Shown here: piece by piece, positions 59,009-64,000 of the stretch
Layout of the letters: each line of letters starts with the position of its first letter
How positions within the stretch are numbered: position 1 is the stretch's first letter
NCBI RefSeq assembly: GCF_016860545.1
Contig: NZ_BNEB01000002.1
Span: 2,046,001-2,110,000 of the forward strand
DNA: 64,000 bases
Source: Streptomyces asoensis
GTDB lineage: Bacteria > Actinomycetota > Actinomycetes > Streptomycetales > Streptomycetaceae
Direction of reading: 5' to 3'
Program-made: the position numbers and the translations under genes
The notes under the pieces: generated by a model
Told to the model about the DNA's origin: nothing
The model's database searches: none
What the model saw: only the letters and a program-made list of their open reading frames with translations

Positions 59009-60949
59009 ATGCGAATCGACGTGCTCGGCGTCGTGCGGGCCCTCCGCGACGACGGCAGCCCGGTCGACCTGGGCGGACCCCGCCACCGTGAGGTCCTCGC
59101 CCGGCTCGTCGCCGCCGAGGGGCGGATGGTCACCACCGACACCCTCGTCGACGACCTGTGGACCGATCCGCCGGTCCGCGCCGTGGGCGCACTGCGGACG
59201 TTCGTCGCCGCGCTGCGCCGCGCCCTCGAACCCGACCGGCCGCCCCGCGACCCGCCGCGCGTCATCGTCACCGAGGGCCCCGGCTACGCGCTGCGCCTGC
59301 CGCGCGAGGACGTGGACGTCCACCGGTTCGAGGACACCCTGGCCCGAGCCCGCCGCGACCCCGACGCGGTCACCGGCCTCGGTGCGGCACTCGCGACCTG
59401 GGGCGGGCCCGCCTACGCCGACGTGACCGGCTCCGCGTGGGCACAACGCGAGCGGACCCGGCTGGAGGAGCTGAGGCTGGACGCGGTGGAACTGCGCGCC
59501 CGCATCCTCCTCGACACCGGCGGAGGGGCCGACCTCGTCGCCGAACTGGGTGCCCATGCCGCCGAACAGCCCTGGCGCGAGCCGGGCTGGGAGCTGCTCG
59601 CCCGCGCGCTGTACCGCGCGGGCCGCCGGGCCGACGCGCTGGCCACCCTCCGGCGCGCCCGTACGATGCTCCGTGACCAACTCGGACTCGACCCCGGACC
59701 CGGCCTTCAGCGCCTGGAGACGGACATCCTCACCGGGGCCGAGCCCCCCGAAAGCGCACGAGCTCCATGGACCGGCCACGGCGTCCGGCTGGGCCCGCGC
59801 ACCACCGTGGACCTGGCCCGCACTCTCGCCCTGGCGGGTGGTGACGCCCTCGTCCACTCGCGGCGCGACCGCCTCGCCGCCGTCCGGGCGGCGGAACGCA
59901 CGGGCGACCTCTTCCTGACCGCCCGGATCATCGGCGCCTACGACGTGCCCGCCCTCTGGAGCCGGGCCGACGACCCCGAACAGTCCCGCGCCGTCGTCGC
60001 GGCCGCCGAGCGCGCACTCACCGCGCTCGGCCCGGACGGCCCCGCCGACCTGTCCGCCCGCCTCCTGGCCACGATCGCCACCGAGAGCCGGAGCGCCGAT
60101 CTGTCCGGGACCGAGCTGAAGCGCGCGCGGCAGGCGGCGAGCCGGGCCGAGGAGCTGGCACGGGACCTGGCCGATCCGGCCCTGCTGGTCTTCGCCCTCA
60201 ACGGGGTGTTCATGCAGTCCTTCACCCGCCCCGGCCTCGCGGCGGCACGCGGCAGGACCGGCGCCGAGATCCTCGACCTGGCCACCCGGCACCAGCTGCC
60301 GAACTTCGCCGTACTCGGCCGGCTCGTCCGCCTGCAATCCGCCTCCGCCCTCGGCGACCTCCACGCCGCGGCCTCGCACGCCCAGGCGGCCGACGAGCTC
60401 GCCGCCACCACCGAGGCGCCCCTCGTCCCCGTCCTCACCGGATGGTTCCGGGCACGGGCCACGGCCGCCCGCAGCACCGAACCGGGCGGCCCGACCGCCG
60501 CCACGGCAGCGGCGCACTATCGCGCCGCCGAAGACGCCCTCCGGACGGCCGGAATGCCAGGGCTGCACCGCGGCCTGTTTCCCCTCGCCCTTCTGGGCCT
60601 GCGCCTGCTGCACGACCGGCCCGCGCCCACGGACCCGCACCTCGACTGGGGCCCGTACCGGCCCTGGGCGCGGCCTCTCGTCCTCCTCGCCCAGGACCGG
60701 GGCGAGGAAGCCCGGACCGCCCTCGCCGCGGTGCCCGAACCACCGCGTGACCACATGCAGGAGGCCATGTGGTGCCTGACCGCCCGCGCCGCCGTACACC
60801 TCGGCGAGCGGAAGACCGCCGCGCAGGCGGCGGCCGCCCTGGGCGATGCCCGCGTCGAACACGCCGGTGCGGCCAGTGGAATGCTGACCCTGGGCCCGGT
60901 GTCCCGCTACCTGGCGGAGGCGGAGGCCTGCGCCGTCGGCGCGGGGTGA
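59009..60949 (+). CDS. SARP-family regulator (AfsR/DnrI/RedD) with extended C-terminus
   Basis: A 646-residue regulator. The OmpR-like winged HTH (about 1-95; RHREVLARLVAAEGRMVTTD, LRTFVAALRRALEPD) is followed by the bacterial transcriptional activation domain (about 100-245; RFEDTLARARRDPDA, EPGWELLARALYRAGRRADALATLRRAR). The C-terminal ~380 residues are helical and TPR-like. There is no P-loop NTPase, unlike AfsR. SARPs usually activate secondary-metabolite clusters, but none is visible here, so the adjacent hydrolase and its own gene are the nearest candidate targets. ATG 59009 follows GGAGG. Confidence 0.87.
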   Translation: MRIDVLGVVRALRDDGSPVDLGGPRHREVLARLVAAEGRMVTTDTLVDDLWTDPPVRAVGALRTFVAALRRALEPDRPPRDPPRVIVTEGPGYALRLPREDVDVHRFEDTLARARRDPDAVTGLGAALATWGGPAYADVTGSAWAQRERTRLEELRLDAVELRARILLDTGGGADLVAELGAHAAEQPWREPGWELLARALYRAGRRADALATLRRARTMLRDQLGLDPGPGLQRLETDILTGAEPPESARAPWTGHGVRLGPRTTVDLARTLALAGGDALVHSRRDRLAAVRAAERTGDLFLTARIIGAYDVPALWSRADDPEQSRAVVAAAERALTALGPDGPADLSARLLATIATESRSADLSGTELKRARQAASRAEELARDLADPALLVFALNGVFMQSFTRPGLAAARGRTGAEILDLATRHQLPNFAVLGRLVRLQSASALGDLHAAASHAQAADELAATTEAPLVPVLTGWFRARATAARSTEPGGPTAATAAAHYRAAEDALRTAGMPGLHRGLFPLALLGLRLLHDRPAPTDPHLDWGPYRPWARPLVLLAQDRGEEARTALAAVPEPPRDHMQEAMWCLTARAAVHLGERKTAAQAAAALGDARVEHAGAASGMLTLGPVSRYLAEAEACAVGAG

Positions 60950-60976
60950 GCGACCCCCGGCACATCCGGCCCCAGT

Positions 60977-60998
60977 GCCGGCCCTGCTGAGGGCCGGC
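60977..60998. terminator. Hairpin between the SARP and FGE-like genes
   Basis: GCCGGCCCT (60977-60985) pairs with AGGGCCGGC (60990-60998) over a GCTG loop, 28 bp after the SARP stop and 33 bp after the end of the convergent gene; it probably serves both. Confidence 0.75.
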
Positions 60999-61030
60999 GA
61001 GGACCGAGGGCGGGCCGCACAAGGCGTGCA

Positions 61031-61705
61031 TCAGGACATGACGGAACGCGCGACGCGGAATCCGACGTCGTCGACCTGGAAGGTCGGGTGGCTGCGGCGC
61101 CGCGCGGAGGCCCGGCAACTCCAGTGTTCGTCGAACCAGCCGCCGCCGCGGAGCACCCGGTAGGCGCCGTAGACCTCGGCGTCGTAGACGTCCCAGCACC
61201 AGTCCCAGACGTTGCCGAGCATGTCATGAAGTCCCCACGCGTTGGGGCGCTTGGCGCCCACCTCGTGGATACGCTCGTGCGAGTTCCCGCGGTACCAGCC
61301 GATCTCGTCGAGCTCCCCGTAGCGCGGCCCGGTCGTCCCGGCGCGGCAGGCGTGCTCCCACTCGGCTTCGGTCGGCAGCCGGTACCCGTCGGCGGACGTG
61401 TCCCACTCGACGACTTCGGCCCCGGCGCGGATGCGGTAGGCGGGCGTGAGGCCGGACCGCTCGGACAGGGCGTTGCAGAACCGCGTCGCGTCCCACCACG
61501 AGACGCCCTCGACGGGCAGCCGATCGCCGAGGACGGCACTCGGCCGCCCGCCCGTGATCTGCCGGTACAACTCCTGGGTGACCGGACATGCCGCGAGCTC
61601 GTAGGACGCGAGGTCGACCGACCAACTGCGCTGCGTCCGCCGGTCCGACAGCGTCACCCGCCCCGCCGGGACGGTGACCATCTCGCTCCCCGTCATCAGG
61701 TCCAT
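61031..61705 (-). CDS. Formylglycine-generating-enzyme-fold (SUMF1) protein, non-canonical active site
   Basis: A 224-residue FGE-sulfatase-domain protein: YELAACPVTQELYRQITGG, PVEGVSWWDATRFCNALSER, YRLPTEAEWEHACRAGT, and MLGNVWDWCWDVYD with RVLRGGGWFDEHWSCRASAR. In true formylglycine-generating enzymes two cysteines five residues apart lie in the GGS...C...C segment; here the first is Asp and only the second (WSC) remains. This argues against sulfatase activation and for an EgtB/ergothioneine-like or otherwise altered function, or a binding role. No sulfatase gene is in the window. ATG 61705 starts it; ATG 61696 is possible. Confidence 0.85.
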   Translation of the reverse strand: MDLMTGSEMVTVPAGRVTLSDRRTQRSWSVDLASYELAACPVTQELYRQITGGRPSAVLGDRLPVEGVSWWDATRFCNALSERSGLTPAYRIRAGAEVVEWDTSADGYRLPTEAEWEHACRAGTTGPRYGELDEIGWYRGNSHERIHEVGAKRPNAWGLHDMLGNVWDWCWDVYDAEVYGAYRVLRGGGWFDEHWSCRASARRRSHPTFQVDDVGFRVARSVMS

Positions 61706-61754
61706 GATCAGGAGATCCTAACGGCGCGTATGCCGAGACCGTCACGATCGGCCC

Positions 61755-62543
61755 TTATGCACGGCTGGACTCCGCCTGCCGGTGGCGACGGGCGCTCTGC
61801 TGCGGTGGCATGGTCAAGGTGATCTGGCGGACGAGTTGGTGGAAGCAGGCGAGGGACGAGAGGGCGGGCAGGGAGGCCCCGGCGATACCGGTGAGGGTCT
61901 TGTCCGCCTGCGCCACGCTCAGCGACACCGCGATGGAGGAGAAGAGCAGGACGACGAACCAGGAGTGCACGGCTCGGCGCCGGTGCAGGGCGGAACGGAT
62001 GATGCAGAGTGACCCCACCGTCCAGGGCCCGTAGACGAGGAGCGGCCACCAGGGGACCGCCCCGACACCCGTTCCGGACGTGATGTTCTGCAACGGCCGG
62101 TAGGCGGCCATGCCGCCGAGGACGCTGACCATCGCCACGACGACAGCGACGACCGCGAGGAGTCCCAGGCTCCCGACCTGCAACCACTTGCGCCGGGCTC
62201 CGGGAGTCCGTGACCTCCGGTGCCCGGAAGAAGAGCCTGGGACGGACGGCGGTCGAGGGCTGACCCGGGGCGGGCTCTCCACCGGATCGGTCAGGACGAC
62301 ACCGGACGGTGGCTCGCTCCGCGAAGGCGCCACCGTGGCCGGCTCCTCCGCCGGAACGGGTTCCTGGAGGAGAAGGGCCAGTTCCTCGACCGGGTCCCAG
62401 CCGGCGTCCGGCGCGGTCAGAGGAACCCCCGCGTAGACCCTGTCGTCAGGCTCCGCGGCCCAGCCCTGCCCCGCGTCGGCGGAGTACGTGTCCGAGCGCC
62501 ATTCGGGCTCCACGAAGGATGGATTCACATAGTCATGGCTCAT
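61755..62543 (-). CDS. DUF2637-domain membrane protein
   Basis: A 262-residue protein. The N-terminal ~115 residues are disordered, acidic and proline-rich. TM helices follow: VGSLGLLAVVAVVVAMVSVL, a segment ending LLVYGPWTVGSLCIIRSALH, and FVVLLFSSIAVSLSVAQ. The conserved tail CFHQLVRQITLT is typical of DUF2637 (Spd-like/transfer-associated) proteins of actinomycetes. Its function is unknown; related genes often occur in integrative elements and near regulators. Confidence 0.8.
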   Translation of the reverse strand: MSHDYVNPSFVEPEWRSDTYSADAGQGWAAEPDDRVYAGVPLTAPDAGWDPVEELALLLQEPVPAEEPATVAPSRSEPPSGVVLTDPVESPPRVSPRPPSVPGSSSGHRRSRTPGARRKWLQVGSLGLLAVVAVVVAMVSVLGGMAAYRPLQNITSGTGVGAVPWWPLLVYGPWTVGSLCIIRSALHRRRAVHSWFVVLLFSSIAVSLSVAQADKTLTGIAGASLPALSSLACFHQLVRQITLTMPPQQSARRHRQAESSRA

Positions 62544-62619
62544 GGCAGCGCGCCCCCGTCACGCACGTCTGGCGGGACCACCCCGTCCGACGGGCGGTTC
62601 CCCAGCGAATGAACTCGAA

Positions 62620-62664
62620 CATCTGGTACATGACCATCCGGTACATGACCATCCGGTACACGAC
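62620..62664. repeat. Three tandem 15-bp repeats
   Basis: CATCTGGTACATGAC, CATCCGGTACATGAC and CATCCGGTACACGAC follow one another without gaps, differing at one position each. They lie about 75 bp upstream of the DUF2637 gene start. The 15-bp unit contains GGTAC. Purpose unknown: it could be a slippage product or a tandem protein-binding site. Confidence 0.8.
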
Positions 62665-62939
62665 CGGAAATGGTGGTCGCCCACTGGCGGATCACGGGGT
62701 GCAGGCAGATCATCCGTCCTTGTGTCGCGTCGGGGCGGGCTCTGCGGCCCTGGCTCCTTCCTGCTGCTTTAACGTCACTTCCATCCGCCGGATGCGCGGC
62801 AAACGGGTGACCCCGGAGTGTGCGAAAACCCTGGCTTGTCGCCGGTCGATCGGCGGGAGACGGACGGCGACGTCAGGGGGCGCTCGATCAGCGGCCCAGC
62901 GCCGCGCCGTCGTTGAGACAGTCCGGCCCGAGGGCCGCA
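62665..62939. other. Intergenic, no gene seen
   Basis: About 275 bp without a supported gene. A frame open across it joins the NmrA-type remnant but shows no Rossmann N-terminal motif. It probably contains decayed sequence. Confidence 0.4.
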
Positions 62940-63497
62940 ATGGTTCGGGCGACCGCCTTCATGGAGAACTTCGCGAGCGTGATGGCACCGAACCTGGAGC
63001 ACGGGGAGATCGTGCTGAGGCTGCCGCTGCCGGAGGACGTCGCACTGAAGATGATCTCGGTCAGGGACATCGGCCGGGTCGCCGCCGCGCTCCTGCTCGG
63101 CACAGCGGAGGCACCCGGCGGAACCGTCGAGCTCGTCGGCGACGAGCTGACGGACCCCCAGATCGCCGCCGCGTCCGGCGCGCGCCGGGCTCCCGGCACG
63201 GTACGAGGCCCCCCGTTGAGCGTGCTTCCCAACGACCTCGACAGGGCGATGTTCCGCCAGATCGCGAAGGAGACGGAACACCCTTCGGGCCTCACGGTGG
63301 TGCGCGCGATCGAGCCGGCCACGCACTTGGTCCGGTCGCAGTGGCCCTCCGACGAGCAGGGGTGCGTGCTGCGGGCCGCGCGCGACCGACCGGAGGAGCG
63401 GCCCACCCGGGGCCTCCTTCGGGTGCAGCCCCGCAGAGCCCGTCGCGGCGCAGGCGACCGACCTTCGCCGTCACCTCATTCCGAGCGCCGGCCGTGA
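62940..63497 (+). pseudogene. NmrA/SDR-family NAD(P)-binding protein, 5'-truncated and decayed
   Basis: The segment reads VRATAFMENFASVMAPNLEHG, LPLPEDVALKMISVRDIGRV, AAALLLGTAEAPGGTVELVG and DELTDPQIAAAS, the C-terminal half of an atypical SDR (NmrA type). The N-terminal dinucleotide-binding GxxGxxG half is absent; the sequence before 62940 is unrelated. After about 63300 the product becomes arginine/proline rich, so the 3' end also looks frameshifted. It is a remnant unlikely to bind NAD(P). Confidence 0.7.
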
Positions 63498-63596
63498 GCA
63501 GCGAGCGCCGGACGGGGGTGTGCCCGCGCCAAGGCGGTGCTCAGACCCGACCGGAGTCTGGTGTGCCGGCGATCGCCGCAGCTCGGGGGCGGACGA

Positions 63597-63860
63597 TCAC
63601 GCCTGCGTGCCGGACGTGGACTGCCACGCTTGCATGCCCGCTCGGGACGCCTCCCTGGCCCGCCGCAGCTTCTCGGCCGCCTGTTGGGCAGGGGGAACGT
63701 CCATTTCCCGGACCATGCGCCGGCCCGCCGCGAACACGGCCGAGGCCGTGATGGCCATACCGGCCCATGCCGTCACGGCACCGACCGCGGTGAGCACGAC
63801 ACCGGTCGTCACAAGGCGAGTGTTGATCTCGAGCGTCCCTGGGGACTGGTGGTGGTTCAT
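63597..63860 (-). CDS. Small conserved membrane protein, unknown function
   Basis: An 87-residue protein: a short N-terminus, a hydrophobic helix pair (TTGVVLTAVGAVTAWAGMAI, TASAVFAAGRRMV), then a charged amphipathic tail (DVPPAQQAAEKLRRAREASR). Proteins of this shape are common in Streptomyces without a known role. The ATG at 63860 has GGTGGAG upstream; the frame is open to 63962, but the extra residues look non-coding. Confidence 0.65.
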   Translation of the reverse strand: MNHHQSPGTLEINTRLVTTGVVLTAVGAVTAWAGMAITASAVFAAGRRMVREMDVPPAQQAAEKLRRAREASRAGMQAWQSTSGTQA

Positions 63861-64000
63861 GACTCCACCATCCAACGGGAGGAGCCACGTCGCACCCCGG
63901 GTCGGAAGTTCCGGCTGGGGCAGGCCGCCGCGCAGGATTCCTCCGCCCGGCGCCGACCGCACTCCAGGGACGCCGTGGGTACGCGCGGTCGCTGCCGGCT
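63861..64000. other. Right window edge, no gene seen
   Basis: 140 bp upstream of the small membrane protein gene, presumably its promoter region. No complete gene or clear motif. Confidence 0.4.

Noticed and set aside
62620..62664. CRISPR-like array
   Set aside because: The 15-bp units are contiguous with no spacers and no cas genes are present.

Overview
The window is high-GC actinobacterial DNA and most likely Streptomyces chromosome. Supporting signs are GC-rich third codon positions throughout, frequent GTG and TTG starts, many 4-bp ATGA/GTGA stop-start overlaps, two-component pairs, a SARP regulator, ROK and LacI sugar regulators, and a DUF2637 protein. I saw no rRNA, tRNA, CRISPR array, prophage or complete insertion sequence. 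The content is accessory-type metabolism and signalling rather than core housekeeping.

Layout, left to right. (1) 0.2-8.3 kb: a set resembling the mycobacterial DosR dormancy regulon (Rv1733c-like membrane protein, nicotinate phosphoribosyltransferase, DUF1876/Rv1738-like protein, phosphofructokinase), facing an NAD-linked molybdenum formate dehydrogenase (fusion NuoE/F-type subunit plus large catalytic subunit). (2) 8.4-12 kb: a DJ-1/PfpI protein and a TetR repressor that share an operator motif, then a divergent LysR regulator and quinone-oxidoreductase-type enzyme. (3) 12.3-18 kb: a tightly coupled stressosome-like operon: RsbR, RsbS, RsbT, an ATPase-PP2C fusion, a soluble histidine kinase and a receiver-PP2C phosphatase. 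(4) 18.1-20.4 kb: a scar where an alcohol dehydrogenase and an IS5-type transposase have truncated each other, then a small membrane protein and a lipoprotein.

(5) 20.4-32.3 kb: a carbohydrate island with a ROK regulator, a ribose-type ABC transporter (ATPase, permease, binding protein), a Gfo/Idh/MocA dehydrogenase, a cytosolic TIM-barrel isomerase, a Tat-exported TIM-barrel protein and a secreted PQQ-type sugar dehydrogenase with a PKD domain. A motif beginning CTTTGTCCT recurs at three promoters here and is the likely ROK operator. (6) 32.3-39.4 kb: a methyltransferase, a NarL-type two-component pair, a 1183-residue membrane-anchored STAND NTPase with 14 WD40 repeats, and a STAS protein lacking the usual phospho-serine. 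(7) 39.5-45.8 kb: a cebEFG-bglC-like oligosaccharide uptake cluster with a divergent LacI repressor and two LacI-type palindromes between them.

(8) 45.8-50.1 kb: an overlapping leftward operon of a DedA protein, two PAP2 phosphatases and an OmpR-type two-component pair, probably acting on polyprenyl or phospholipid phosphates. BlaI-like inverted repeats precede it. (9) 50.4-56.4 kb: two integral membrane proteins, then a fatty acid desaturase with its ferredoxin-type reductase, divergent from a PucR-family regulator. (10) 56.4-64 kb: a serine beta-lactamase-fold hydrolase, a dehalogenase/epoxide-hydrolase-type enzyme divergent from a SARP regulator with an 11-bp-periodic direct repeat between them, an FGE-fold protein lacking one active-site cysteine, a DUF2637 protein, an NmrA-type gene remnant and a small membrane protein.

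Functions come from recognised motifs and family knowledge. No database search was run.
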